Source: Pseudodesulfovibrio thermohalotolerans
GTDB lineage: Bacteria > Desulfobacterota > Desulfovibrionia > Desulfovibrionales > Desulfovibrionaceae
Assembly: GCF_021353295.2 (NCBI RefSeq)
Contig: NZ_CP120635.1
Location: 248,001-312,000 of the forward strand
Length of the DNA stretch: 64,000 nucleotides
Direction: 5' to 3'
The notes below the pieces were generated by a model. That model was not told the origin of the DNA. It saw only the letters and a list, made by a program, of their open reading frames with translations, and ran no database searches. Positions 33,839 to 43,002 of this stretch are shown here, in pieces. Positions within the stretch are counted from its first letter, which is position 1; each line of letters starts with the position of its first letter. Position numbers and translations under genes: made by a program.

Positions 33839-35173
33839 TTAGAATCCGTACCGGACGTATTCCTTGTCCAGCCGGTTGATGAGCTGGGTGTATCGGTAGG
33901 CGCCCTTGACCTGGGCGTCCTCGATGGCCTTGTAGCCCATGTCCCGGCAGTGCGGGCAGGCGTCGATGGGAATTTCGACGCCGAGGCACAGCGGGCCGGA
34001 GTCGGCGCGGGTTTCGACCTTGTAGAGGCCCCGGCAGTGCTTGCACAGGGTAACGGACTCCTGCTGGACTTCGTTGATGCCGTCGGTGTCGTAATAGATC
34101 TGCTTGTGGCGGATGAACTTGTCGCCGGAGATGACGCCCTGGCGGCTGTCGTCCTTGGAGACGAATTTTGGCGGATCGAAGTAGAGCTTCGGGAGCTGCT
34201 TGCAGAGTTCGTCGATGTAGGCGGTGGTGCGGGCGTCCTGGCGGATGCGCTCGGCGTTGTAGTTGGGCTCGCGCACGTGGGAGTAGTCCACTCCGGCCAT
34301 GGCGAGGCAGATGCCGAGGTTGATGTAGGGCAGGGCTCCCTGGATGGAGTAGCCGCCTTCGAGCACGGCGATGTCCGGCTTGAGCATGTCGTTCATGGCC
34401 GCATAGCCGCCCGCCGAAAAGTTCATGTTGGTGATCGGGTCGGTGTAGTGGTTGTCCTGTCCGGCGGAATTGATAATCAGGTCGGGCTTGAAGTCTTCGA
34501 GGATGGGCATGACCACGCGCTCGACGGCCATGAGAAACCCTTCGTCCGAGGTGCCGGGAGGCAAGGGGATGTTCAGGGTGCGGCCCATGGCGTTCGGTCC
34601 GCCCAGATCGCGGGGGAAGCCGGTGCCGGGATAGAGGGTCCTGCCGTCCTGGTGCAGCGAGATGAACAGGGTGTCCGGGTCGTGCCAGTAGATGTCCTGG
34701 GTGCCGTCGCCGTGGTGGCAGTCGGTATCCACGATGGCGATGCGCTTGCGGCCGTATTTTTCCCGGATGCGCTCGATCATGATCGCTTCGATGTTGATGG
34801 TGCAGAAGCCCCGCGAGCCGTGGACCACCTTCATGGCGTGGTGGCCGGGCGGGCGGACCATGGCGAAGGCGCGTTCGCAGACGCCCTCCATAATCAGGTC
34901 GGCGGCCTTCATGGCTCCGCCAGCCGAAATGAGATGGGAGCGCGTGGCCACGGAGGGCACGTCCGGAAAGCAGAAATGGACTCGCTCGACGTCTTCGACC
35001 GAAGCCACGTCCGGTTTGTATTCGCTGATGCCTTCGATGTCGAAGAGGCCTTCCTCGCGCAGTTGGTCCTGGGTGTAGAGCAGCCGCTCCTGCCGTTCCG
35101 GGTGGGTCGGCGAGATGGCCCAGTCAAAGGCCGGGAAGAAGATGATGCCGAGGGTGTTCTTGGATTTGAGCAT
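33839..35173 (-). CDS. Histone deacetylase-family protein with C-terminal zinc-ribbon-like motif
   Basis: 444 residues. The first ~330 form the HDAC/acetylpolyamine amidohydrolase fold: 'VRPPGHHAM' (tandem His), 'IVDTDCHHGDGTQDIY' (metal Asp/His), 'SLHQDG', 'SAGQDNHY' and 'LEGGYSI'. Catalysis is Zn-dependent deacetylation of lysine, polyamines or other acyl-amines. The C-terminal ~80 residues add 'LCKHCRG' and 'ACPHCRD', a possible four-cysteine zinc ribbon not seen in ordinary HDACs. The gene is 3 bp after the hydantoinase-like gene, so they are co-expressed. Confidence 0.85.
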   Translation of the reverse strand: MLKSKNTLGIIFFPAFDWAISPTHPERQERLLYTQDQLREEGLFDIEGISEYKPDVASVEDVERVHFCFPDVPSVATRSHLISAGGAMKAADLIMEGVCERAFAMVRPPGHHAMKVVHGSRGFCTINIEAIMIERIREKYGRKRIAIVDTDCHHGDGTQDIYWHDPDTLFISLHQDGRTLYPGTGFPRDLGGPNAMGRTLNIPLPPGTSDEGFLMAVERVVMPILEDFKPDLIINSAGQDNHYTDPITNMNFSAGGYAAMNDMLKPDIAVLEGGYSIQGALPYINLGICLAMAGVDYSHVREPNYNAERIRQDARTTAYIDELCKQLPKLYFDPPKFVSKDDSRQGVISGDKFIRHKQIYYDTDGINEVQQESVTLCKHCRGLYKVETRADSGPLCLGVEIPIDACPHCRDMGYKAIEDAQVKGAYRYTQLINRLDKEYVRYGF

Positions 35174-35176
35174 GGG

Positions 35177-36883
35177 TTAGCGCCCCTCCCCGAAAGTCTT
35201 GATTACGCCGGGACGGACCTGGCACTTGACGCGGATGTTCCGGCCCACCTGGTCGTAGCCTTCGACCATGTTGAAGCTTGACGCGTGGGTGATCTGGGCG
35301 TCCTCGGTCTTGAGGAACACGCCCATGGAGTCGAGCTGCATGGTGAGTTGGTTGACGGCGTCGCGTTTGGCGTCCTCCAGGTCGTAGCTGGAGGGAACGT
35401 TTTCCCTGTACGAAAGGGTGGGGATGAACAGGACGTGCCGCTGGGTGTCCGCGAAGAGCTCCAGTTCCCAGGTGGTCCGCGTGAGGGCCGCGCCGATGGC
35501 GTTGGCCACGTCGAAGTTGGCAGGCACTTCGGTGGAGAGCTGGAAGCAGTCGCGGAGTTCGTCCTTGAGGGCTTCGGCCGGTCCGCCCATGAGGTAGACC
35601 TTTTTGGGCACGATCTTCTTGCCTTCGAGAAGCTCGTGGATGGTGTAGACGGGCTTGGAGTTGATCTCCTCCACCAGGTCGCGGGTGGCGTTCTGGATCG
35701 TCTTGGCCGCGTACATCACGGCGTCTCCGGCGAGTTTTTCGACGCTCAGGCCGCGGGCCGAGGCGTAAGCTTCCATGGCGGCTCGGGAAGCCTGGACGTC
35801 GCCCACGGCGCAAGCGCCCTTGCAGTTCAGGGCGTCGGTCAGGGTGACGTGTTCTCCGCCCAGACAGACGGATGGGCCGAGCCGGTTGGGACCGACGCGG
35901 ACGTCCTTTCCGGCCACGGAAATGGCCGAATCGCCGCCGATGCCGATGGAGTGGACCTTCAGCGCGGAGACCAGGGTGGGGTGGGAGCCGATGTCGATGC
36001 CCTCGCGCTCGATGAGCGGCGCGCCGTCGGCAAAGACCGCGATGTCTGTGGTGGTGCCGCCGATGTCGAGGATGATCGAGTCGTGGAAGATGTCGGTCAG
36101 GGCGATGATGCCCATGACCGAGGCGGCCGGACCGGAAAAAATGGACTGTACGGGCATGGTCCGGGACTGGGGCAGGGGCATGGTCCCGCCGTCGGCCTTG
36201 AGGATGTTGACCTTGACCTTGGCCAGGCCCATGTCGGCCAGGGCGTTTTCCACGGCGGAGGCGAACTCGTTGTAGATCCGCCAGACCGCGCAGTTGAAGT
36301 AGGCGGTCGCCACGCGGCGCGGGAAATTCAGCGCGCCGCCGAGCTGGTGCCCCAGGGTGACGAAGTCGGCGTGTTCGCAGATGTCCACGCTCTTGCAGTT
36401 GCAGACCGTGCGCCGGATAAGGTTCTCGTGGCGCGGGTTGCGGGTGGAGAACTTGGATACCGCGGCGAAGACGCGCACGCCGTTTTCGCGGCAGCGGTCG
36501 ACGGCCTCGGCGAGCTGGCGCGTGGACAGCGCGCGGACCTCGTTGCCCCGGTGGTCGATGGACCCCTCGATGACGTGAAAATCCTTGCAGGGCATGAAAT
36601 TGTGCGGGTCTATGCCCGGCCCCGACGAGACTATGACGCCCACGTCCTCGGTCTTGTTCTGGACGATGGCGTTGGTGGACAGGGTGGTGGACAGATTGAG
36701 CTGGGTAACCGCGTCCTTGTCCACCTGGCCGAGGATGGCGGCCAGGGCCTCGGTGACCGAGGAGAGCAGGTCGTCATGCCGGGTGGGCACTTTGCATGAG
36801 GCGGCCACCGAAGGGACGTCCGTAAGGTCGATGGCGACCGCATCCGTGTGGGTGCCGCCCACGTCGATTCCTAATAACATTTC
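35177..36883 (-). CDS. Hydantoinase/oxoprolinase (HyuA)-family protein
   Basis: 568 residues from the ATG at 36883 (CGGAG upstream). ASKHA-type ATPase fold: N-terminal phosphate loop 'LLGIDVGGTHTDAVAIDL', middle 'FSGPAASVMGIIAL' and 'IILDIGGTTTDIAVF', later 'SIGIGGDSAI'. Family members hydrolyse hydantoins, 5-oxoproline or act as acetone/N-methylhydantoin enzymes with a partner HyuB, which is absent here. The partner is instead an HDAC-like deacylase, suggesting a two-step amide or lactam degradation. Substrate unknown. Confidence 0.82.
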   Translation of the reverse strand, partial: EMLLGIDVGGTHTDAVAIDLTDVPSVAASCKVPTRHDDLLSSVTEALAAILGQVDKDAVTQLNLSTTLSTNAIVQNKTEDVGVIVSSGPGIDPHNFMPCKDFHVIEGSIDHRGNEVRALSTRQLAEAVDRCRENGVRVFAAVSKFSTRNPRHENLIRRTVCNCKSVDICEHADFVTLGHQLGGALNFPRRVATAYFNCAVWRIYNEFASAVENALADMGLAKVKVNILKADGGTMPLPQSRTMPVQSIFSGPAASVMGIIALTDIFHDSIILDIGGTTTDIAVFADGAPLIEREGIDIGSHPTLVSALKVHSIGIGGDSAISVAGKDVRVGPNRLGPSVCLGGEHVTLTDALNCKGACAVGDVQASRAAMEAYASARGLSVEKLAGDAVMYAAKTIQNATRDLVEEINSKPVYTIHELLEGKKIVPKKVYLMGGPAEALKDELRDCFQLSTEVPANFDVANAIGAALTRTTWELELFADTQRHVLFIPTLSYRENVPSSYDLEDAKRDAVNQLTMQLDSMGVFLKTEDAQITHASSFNMVEGYDQVGRNIRVKCQVRPGVIKTFGEGR

Positions 36884-37108
36884 CACTCCGTATTTGTTCA
36901 GGCTTCCTTTCGAGGTAACCCCCTTGGGCGCGGTGCGCAAGCATCCATTCGGTAAATGGTCGAATCCGGGCGGGGAATGGTACGGTTCGTTTTCATGGGA
37001 AGTTCGGGGCGCGCCGTTTGCCTTTCCCTGCCTTCTTCGTGTAGCGTGCGGGAGTCACAAGAAAAATCACCGCGAGCCGATCCGGCCCGCTTGAAAAGGA
37101 GCGTTTCC

Positions 37109-37969
37109 ATGAGCAGGATATTCATAGCCGGCGCTGCCGGGAATCTCGGTTCGGCGCTTATCGATACACTTGCCGACAAGTCCGAAATCGTGGCCGGGGT
37201 GCGCTCCCCGGAACAGGGCGGACTTCTGGCCGAAAAGGGCGTGGAGGCGAGGGTGTTCGACTTCGGGGACAAGGATTCCATGGTCGCGGCCATGGCCGGG
37301 TGCGACCGCATGTTCCTGGTCATTCCCATGCAGGAGAAGCTGGCCCGGTTCGGACGGTTGGCCGTGGACGCGGCCAAGGAGGCGGGCATCGGCTATATCG
37401 TCCGGTCCAGCCGGTACGGCGCGTCCTCCGACGCCCACTGGCGGCTGGGACGGGAGCAGGGCATGGTGGACCAGTTCGTGGAGGACTCCAAGATTCCTTT
37501 CACTGTCCTGCGCCCCAACACTTTCATGCAGAATTTCAGCACGTTCCTCGCCCCCATGGTCAAGTCCGGGACCATCGCCCTGCCCGAGGAGGACTACAAG
37601 GTCAGCTACATCGACGTGCGCGACGTGGCGGCCTGTGCGGCCCGGTTGTTCCGGGACAACGAGGGATTCACGGGCGGTTTCTACGCCATGACCGGCCCCG
37701 AGGGACTGACCCTGGCGGACGTGGCTTCGACCATCGCGAAAGCGGCCGGAATCAAGGTGGAATACGTCCCGGCCGACGAGGACGCGTATATCGGGAGCCT
37801 TGATGCGGCGGGCGTGCCCGAATGGAACCGGAACATGCTGGTCAGCCTGAGCCGGGTGGTGAAGCTTGGCATGATGGGCAACGTGACCCAGGCCGTGGAA
37901 TATCTGACCGGCGTTCCGGCGAGGCCCTTCGCGGCTTTTGCCGAAGAGCGCGCTGACGCCTGGAGATAG
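37109..37969 (+). CDS. NmrA-like NAD(P)-binding protein
   Basis: 286 residues from the ATG at 37109 (AAAAGGAG upstream); upstream open frame has no ribosome site. Rossmann nucleotide motif 'IFIAGAAGNLGSALIDTL' (GxxGxxG) and the atypical SDR pattern 'FTVLRPNTFMQNF', 'SYIDVRDVAACAARL', 'YAMTGPEGLTLADVA'. Similar proteins are NADPH-dependent quinone reductases (QorB/YtfG) or redox sensors without catalysis. No active-site Tyr-Lys pair is evident. The following HD-GYP gene starts two bases after the stop. Confidence 0.82.
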   Translation: MSRIFIAGAAGNLGSALIDTLADKSEIVAGVRSPEQGGLLAEKGVEARVFDFGDKDSMVAAMAGCDRMFLVIPMQEKLARFGRLAVDAAKEAGIGYIVRSSRYGASSDAHWRLGREQGMVDQFVEDSKIPFTVLRPNTFMQNFSTFLAPMVKSGTIALPEEDYKVSYIDVRDVAACAARLFRDNEGFTGGFYAMTGPEGLTLADVASTIAKAAGIKVEYVPADEDAYIGSLDAAGVPEWNRNMLVSLSRVVKLGMMGNVTQAVEYLTGVPARPFAAFAEERADAWR

Positions 37970-37970
37970 C

Positions 37971-38759
37971 ATGACCGGGCGCAAGGGGCGGGAGGAGCTG
38001 CTTCGGATCATCCGGACCATCTCGGCGGGTGGTTCGGCGAACGGAATCCACGCCCTGACCGGCCCGGAGTACGACCCGGATATCCAGGAGCTGGCCGAGG
38101 CCGTGGCCGTGATGCTGGCCAAGATCGAGGCCAGGGAGGACCGGCTGGAGCAGCTCCTGGCCAAGATTCGGCGCGACACCGTGAACACCATCACGGCGGT
38201 GGCGCACGCCCTGGGCGCGCGTGACGCCTACACCGAGGGCCATGGCGAGCGCGTGGGAATCTACGCCCGGCGGCTGGCCCAGCGGCTTGGGCTGCCCCCC
38301 GACGAGGTGGAGCGCATCCGCATTGCCGGGACGCTGCACGACATAGGCAAGATCGGCTTCAGCGACCGGATATTTTCCGGGGAAGACACGCCCCTGACCA
38401 GGGAGATGGTTGATGAAATCCATCGCCACCCTGAGTGGGGCCGCGACATTCTCAAGAATCTCGATTTCCTCGGCCCGGCCCTGGAATACGTCTATGCGCA
38501 TCACGAACTCATGGACGGGTCGGGCTATCCGCGCGGGTTGGCGGGGGAGGCCATCCCCCTGGGCGCGCGCATCCTCTGCGTGGTCGACTATTTCGACGCC
38601 ATGACCACGGACCGTCCCTATCAGCGGGGCCGCTCGGCCGAGGACGCGTTCGGCATCCTTCGCAGCCTGGCCGGGGCCACTTTGGACGCGGCTTTGGTGG
38701 AGGCCTTCATTCGTGAAGTCGAGGAGGGCGGCATGGCAGGGGACCGGCACGGGGATTGA
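37971..38759 (+). CDS. HD-GYP domain c-di-GMP phosphodiesterase
   Basis: 262 residues from the ATG at 37971. A short helical N-terminus leads into an intact HD-GYP domain: 'LHDIGKIGFSDRIF' (HD metal pair), 'HPEWGRDIL', 'HHELMDGSGYPRGL' (HHExxDGxGYP) and 'RILCVVDYFDAMTTDRPY'. It should hydrolyse c-di-GMP. No receiver or sensor domain is fused. This contrasts with the degenerate HD-GYP protein at 51278-52426. Confidence 0.9.
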   Translation: MTGRKGREELLRIIRTISAGGSANGIHALTGPEYDPDIQELAEAVAVMLAKIEAREDRLEQLLAKIRRDTVNTITAVAHALGARDAYTEGHGERVGIYARRLAQRLGLPPDEVERIRIAGTLHDIGKIGFSDRIFSGEDTPLTREMVDEIHRHPEWGRDILKNLDFLGPALEYVYAHHELMDGSGYPRGLAGEAIPLGARILCVVDYFDAMTTDRPYQRGRSAEDAFGILRSLAGATLDAALVEAFIREVEEGGMAGDRHGD

Positions 38760-38901
38760 GCCCATTTTTTCTTTGCCGGCCTTTGTTCAGTGAGGCCGGG
38801 AGGTTGTCCGAATCCCGGCCCGCCGGGCGGGAATCGGCACCCGATTATCGTTGACTTTTCGGGGCAGACCCTTAGTTTCTCCTTCGGAGAGACATTCGCA
38901 G

Positions 38902-39780
38902 ATGAAGCTGATTCTGATCCTTTCCTGCCTGTTCGTTGCGCTTTTGCCCGATCAGGCTCTAGCTTGGGGACCGGGGGTGCACCTGGCCCTGGGTAATGTC
39001 GTGCTCGGCAACCTGGGCTGTCTGCCGCCGTTGCTGGCCGCGCTCCTGTCGCGTCATCGCGAGGCGTTCCTCTACGGCAGCCTGTCCGCCGATATCTTCA
39101 TCGGCAAGGGAACCCGGATCAAGCCCGGCCACAGCCATAACTGGGTGACCGGCTTCAAGCTCCTCAGGTCCGCCCCGGACCCGCGCGTCACGGCCTATGC
39201 CTACGGCTACCTGACCCATCTGGCGGCCGACGTGGTGGCCCACAACTATTTCGTGCCCAATACCCTGGCCGACATGCGGTCCGGTTCCAAGCTTTCCCAT
39301 GTCTACGTGGAAGCCCAGGCCGACCGTCGTTTCCGCCAGGAACATGAGACCGCCCTGGCCCTGCTTCGGATGCCCAACCGCGCTCCGGACGACACCCTGC
39401 TTTCGGCAATGCATCGCCGCCGTCTGCCTTTCCTGGTCAAGAAGCAATTGCTCAAGGGAAGCCTTTCCCTGACCGGGCGCAAGTCCTGGACCGGCTCCCT
39501 GCGGCTGGCCGATCGCCTTCTTCATTCCTCGCGGGTCAACCGTGGACTGGACGAGATGTTTTCCCTGTCGGAGAACCTGGTTTTCGATTGCCTGAACGAG
39601 CTCGACAACTCCCCGGCCGTGTCCTTCGACCCCATCGGCAGCGGCAATCTCCGCCTGGTTCGCGAGATGCGCATGAAGCGGCAGGCCGTGGAGCAGTTCA
39701 TTCCGGACGAGGACCTGCTCTCCATCCAGCGTCCTCTCGCGGACAGCGGACAGCCCGTTCTGGGCAGAGTCGGGAGCTAG
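38902..39780 (+). CDS. Secreted zinc-dependent phospholipase C-like protein
   Basis: 292 residues from the ATG at 38902, with a Sec signal peptide (MKLILILSCLFVALLPDQALA, cleavage before WGPG). After cleavage the N-terminal Trp and the following His ('WGPGVHLALG'), then 'LYGSLSADIFIGKG', 'HSHNWVTGF' and 'GYLTHLAADVVAHNYF', match the Zn-dependent phospholipase C/S1-P1-nuclease-like fold in which Trp1 and several His/Asp bind zinc. Whether it hydrolyses phospholipids is not known. Exported to periplasm or medium. Confidence 0.75.
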   Translation: MKLILILSCLFVALLPDQALAWGPGVHLALGNVVLGNLGCLPPLLAALLSRHREAFLYGSLSADIFIGKGTRIKPGHSHNWVTGFKLLRSAPDPRVTAYAYGYLTHLAADVVAHNYFVPNTLADMRSGSKLSHVYVEAQADRRFRQEHETALALLRMPNRAPDDTLLSAMHRRRLPFLVKKQLLKGSLSLTGRKSWTGSLRLADRLLHSSRVNRGLDEMFSLSENLVFDCLNELDNSPAVSFDPIGSGNLRLVREMRMKRQAVEQFIPDEDLLSIQRPLADSGQPVLGRVGS

Positions 39781-39880
39781 CCGCGCGGGGATCGGGCGAT
39801 CCGTTTCATTTCGACCGCCATTTTGCTATGCTTGTAATAATGCTGCGCAGAAAACGGCTGCAATAACGGATAACTGTTCC

Positions 39881-42169
39881 ATGTTCAGACGCATCTCCTA
39901 CCTCATCCCACCGCTCCTCGGCATTCTCGTGGCCGTGTTCGTCTACGTCGGCTATCGCACGGATCGGGACAACCATACCGAAAGGGTGCGCGGCAAGGTG
40001 GTTCAGACCATCAACGAGAGCAAGGCGAGCCTGGATGCGTCCATCGGCACGGGCGTCCGCCTGGCCTCCGCCATGGAGGCGTTCCTCAAGGTCTCCCCGG
40101 AGTTGGATCAGGCCCAATTCGTTGTGCTGGCCGAGGCGTTGCTGGCGAACATGCCTGCGGTGCGCTCTCTGCAACTCGCCCGAAACGACGTCGTTTCCCA
40201 TTCCTATCCTTTCTGGAACACCAACGGCGTGATCGGAACGGACCTGACCAAGATTCAACCTTTGCGAACGCTGATCCAGCGGGCCAAGGTCTCCGGTCGG
40301 CGGCAGGTTCTGATCCCTGGCGGCCGTGTCTTTGAGCCGGAGGAGATAGTCATTCTGGCCCCGGTGTTTCTCCCCGGCAACGGTGCCCCGTCCAACTACT
40401 GGGGCGTTATCTGCGTTCACCTCGACGCCCCGACGCTGTTTCGGAGCGCGGGCATCGGCGTATCGGGCGGCGTCCTCCTCGCCCTGCGGGACAAGACCCC
40501 TCAGGAAGGACAGAACCCCATACTCGCGGGTGATCCCGTGGTCTTCGACATGACCCCCATGGTCCGGAGCATCTCGGTTCCGTCGGGCGAGTGGCTTCTG
40601 GCCGGTGCCCCCAGCGGTGGCTGGCGGGTCTCCCCCCACCGCAACGCCATCCTCATCACCGGGCTTCTGGCCGTGGTGATTCTCCCCGCCTCGCTGTGGG
40701 CCATCGTCGTCATCGTCATGGGCCGCCTCAAGGACAGGGAGCGTTACTATCAGCTCGTGCACAGCGCCAAGTCCATTATCCTGCGCATCAACATGGACGG
40801 TGACATCGTTTTCTGCAACGAATACGCGGAAGACTTCTACGGCTACGCGCCCGGTGAACTCATAGGCAAGCCCCTGGTGGGCACCCTGGTTCCGCGCAAG
40901 GCCCTGGAAGGACGCTCCATGCGCCGCTATCTGGACCGGCTGCTTCTCGATCCCTCGGCTCATCCCTTCAACGAAGCCATGAATTTGCGCCGCAACGGCG
41001 AAATAGTCTGGGTGGCCTGGGCGAACGACTCGGTCCGCTCCAAGGATGGGGCCACCGTCGGCCTGCTCTGCGTGGGAACCGACATCACCGACCGCAAGCT
41101 CATGGAAGAAGCCCTGCGCCAGCGCGAAAAGCAGTATCGGCTTCTGGCCGAGAACGTCACGGACATCATCTGGGGGCTGGACGCGGACTATCACTTCACC
41201 TACGTAAGTCCCTCGGACGAGGTCGTGCGCGGCTTCAAGCGGTCCGATGTCCTGGGCCGCCATATTGAGGATTTCCTCACCCCCGCTTCCAAAACCCGGT
41301 TCAAGGATATCCTTCGGGTGCTCGACGACCAGGCCGACACCCAGGGCCCCCTTACCTCCGTGACCGAGGACCTGGAATTCACCTGCTTCGACGGAGCCTC
41401 CGTCTGGCTTGAATCCCACCTCGGCATCCTCTTCAACGAGGAAGGCGAGCGCATCGGCCTACAGGGCGTCAGCCGCGACATCACCGACCGAAAGCTGGCC
41501 GAGGCCCTGCGCGAAGACGTGGAACGCATGGCCCGACACGACCTCAAGACGCCGCTGGGCGCGGTCATCGGCCTGCCCGAAGAGATACGCAAGCGCGGCA
41601 ATCTCGACGCGGGGCAGGAAACCATGCTCGCCACCATCGAAAACGCGGGCGCGTCCATGCTCGAACTCATCAACCGTTCTCTGGATCTCTACAAGATGGA
41701 GTGCGGCACCTATGTCCTCAATCGGACCACCGTGGATGTCCTCGACGTGCTTGAGCAGATCAAGGCCGAATCCCTGCCCCATATCAGCGGAAAGGGGATC
41801 AGCGTGGGCATCGAAGTCCTTGGCAGCGAAGTGGTGGGTATCCTGCCTGTTTCCGCCGACGCCGAACTCTTTCGCTCTATGCTCTCCAACCTCGTGACCA
41901 ATGCCCTCGAAGCCTCCCCCGAAGGCGGGTCCGTGTCTATCGTCATCGAAAAGCGCGGCGGACTGACCATCTCCATCCGAAACCAGGGCGAAGTCCCCCT
42001 GTCCGTGCGCGAAACCTTCTTCGACAAATATTCCACCTCCAGCCCGGCCCGGGGCTCCGGCCTCGGCACCTACTCGGCGCGCCTCATCGCCCGCACGCAT
42101 GGCGGCGATATCACCGTGGAGACCAGCGCGCCGGGCGAGACCCGCGTTATCATCACTCTGCCGCAATAG
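39881..42169 (+). CDS. CHASE-PAS-PAS sensor histidine kinase
   Basis: 762 residues. TM at about 6-25, an extracytoplasmic CHASE-like domain (about 30-250), TM at about 257-281, two PAS domains (about 290-405 and 415-535, the second ending 'LQGVSRDITDRK'), HisKA-like helix with His in 'MARHDLKTPLGAVIG', and HATPase_c to the C-terminus ('NLVTNALEASPEGG', 'GSGLGTYSARLIARTHGG'). No receiver gene is adjacent, so its partner is elsewhere. Followed directly by a triple-hairpin extragenic repeat. Confidence 0.9.
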   Translation: MFRRISYLIPPLLGILVAVFVYVGYRTDRDNHTERVRGKVVQTINESKASLDASIGTGVRLASAMEAFLKVSPELDQAQFVVLAEALLANMPAVRSLQLARNDVVSHSYPFWNTNGVIGTDLTKIQPLRTLIQRAKVSGRRQVLIPGGRVFEPEEIVILAPVFLPGNGAPSNYWGVICVHLDAPTLFRSAGIGVSGGVLLALRDKTPQEGQNPILAGDPVVFDMTPMVRSISVPSGEWLLAGAPSGGWRVSPHRNAILITGLLAVVILPASLWAIVVIVMGRLKDRERYYQLVHSAKSIILRINMDGDIVFCNEYAEDFYGYAPGELIGKPLVGTLVPRKALEGRSMRRYLDRLLLDPSAHPFNEAMNLRRNGEIVWVAWANDSVRSKDGATVGLLCVGTDITDRKLMEEALRQREKQYRLLAENVTDIIWGLDADYHFTYVSPSDEVVRGFKRSDVLGRHIEDFLTPASKTRFKDILRVLDDQADTQGPLTSVTEDLEFTCFDGASVWLESHLGILFNEEGERIGLQGVSRDITDRKLAEALREDVERMARHDLKTPLGAVIGLPEEIRKRGNLDAGQETMLATIENAGASMLELINRSLDLYKMECGTYVLNRTTVDVLDVLEQIKAESLPHISGKGISVGIEVLGSEVVGILPVSADAELFRSMLSNLVTNALEASPEGGSVSIVIEKRGGLTISIRNQGEVPLSVRETFFDKYSTSSPARGSGLGTYSARLIARTHGGDITVETSAPGETRVIITLPQ

Positions 42170-42170
42170 G

Positions 42171-42265
42171 GCAGGGCGCTGCCCTGCAACCCGCCGGGGC
42201 GCTGCCCCGGACCCCGCCAGAGAACCCTTTGAAAAGGGTTCTCTGGACTCTCCCAAACTTTTTGG
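42171..42265. repeat. Triple-hairpin extragenic repeat element
   Basis: Three perfect inverted repeats in a row after a kinase stop codon: GCAGGGC-gct-GCCCTGC (42171-42187), CCGGGGC-gct-GCCCCGG (42194-42210) and a 14-bp palindrome CCAGAGAACCCTTT/AAAGGGTTCTCTGG (42217-42246), then CCCAAACTTTTTGG. The element looks like a REP/BIME-type interspersed unit and may also end transcription. Copy number cannot be seen in this window; only one copy was found here. Confidence 0.6.
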
Positions 42266-42417
42266 TGCCGCTTCGCGGGGGGGAGGGGACTTGAATCGAG
42301 CTTGTTTGTTATTGGGGCCGTGGACGGCAGCAATAGGGAAGGGGCTTGGATTATTCGAAGGAAATCGCCCGGTAGGCATCTCTGTGGGGAGAGTCTACCG
42401 GGCGGATTCGTTTGGCG

Positions 42418-42993
42418 TTACGCGTGGATTTTCTGCATGAGCCAGGCCATGTTTTCGCCGAGGATGTCCATGGTGAGCATCCCTTCCTCGTCCTTGAGGA
42501 CTTCGCCTTTTTCGCGGCCGAAGCCCATGTTCCAGTAGCGGGAGCCTGGGACGATCATTTGCTGGATGAAGAAGAAGGAATTGAGGGTGTTGAAGGTCTG
42601 CATGGCTCCGCCGCGCCGGGCGGCGACGATGGCCGCGCCTACCTTGCGGGTGAACATGTTGCCGTTGACCAGGCCGACCATGCCCGCCCGGTCGATGAGC
42701 GCGCTCATTTCGGTGGTGATGGTCGCGAAGTAGGTGGGCGAGGCGAGGATGATGCCGTCGGCCGCGTCCATGGCCTCGATGCATTCGTTGAGGAAGTCGT
42801 TTTTGACGGCGCAGCGGCGGTCCTTGTTCTCGGCACATTTGTAGCAGGCGATGCAGCCGTGCATTTTCTTGCCCGACAGTTCGATCATTTCGGTTTCGAT
42901 ACCCTGAGCTTCCAGCTTGGCCAGGGCGCGTTTAATCATTTCGGCGGTGTTTCCGCCTTTTCGGGCGGACCCGTTGAACGCGACGACTTTCAT
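42418..42993 (-). CDS. Flavodoxin-like NADPH-dependent FMN reductase / iron-sulfur flavoprotein
   Basis: 191 residues. FMN-binding 'FNGSARKGGNTAEMIKRAL' and a cysteine cluster 'CIACYKCAENKDRRC' (C-x2-C-x2-C...C) typical of the iron-sulfur flavoprotein group, then 'ILASPTYFATITTEM'. It reduces FMN or small quinone-like or metal substrates. It starts 9 bp after the nitroreductase stop, forming a two-gene unit divergent from an HxlR regulator, a common oxidative or electrophile-response arrangement. Confidence 0.87.
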   Translation of the reverse strand: MKVVAFNGSARKGGNTAEMIKRALAKLEAQGIETEMIELSGKKMHGCIACYKCAENKDRRCAVKNDFLNECIEAMDAADGIILASPTYFATITTEMSALIDRAGMVGLVNGNMFTRKVGAAIVAARRGGAMQTFNTLNSFFFIQQMIVPGSRYWNMGFGREKGEVLKDEEGMLTMDILGENMAWLMQKIHA

Positions 42994-43002
42994 GGGCGTC
43001 TC

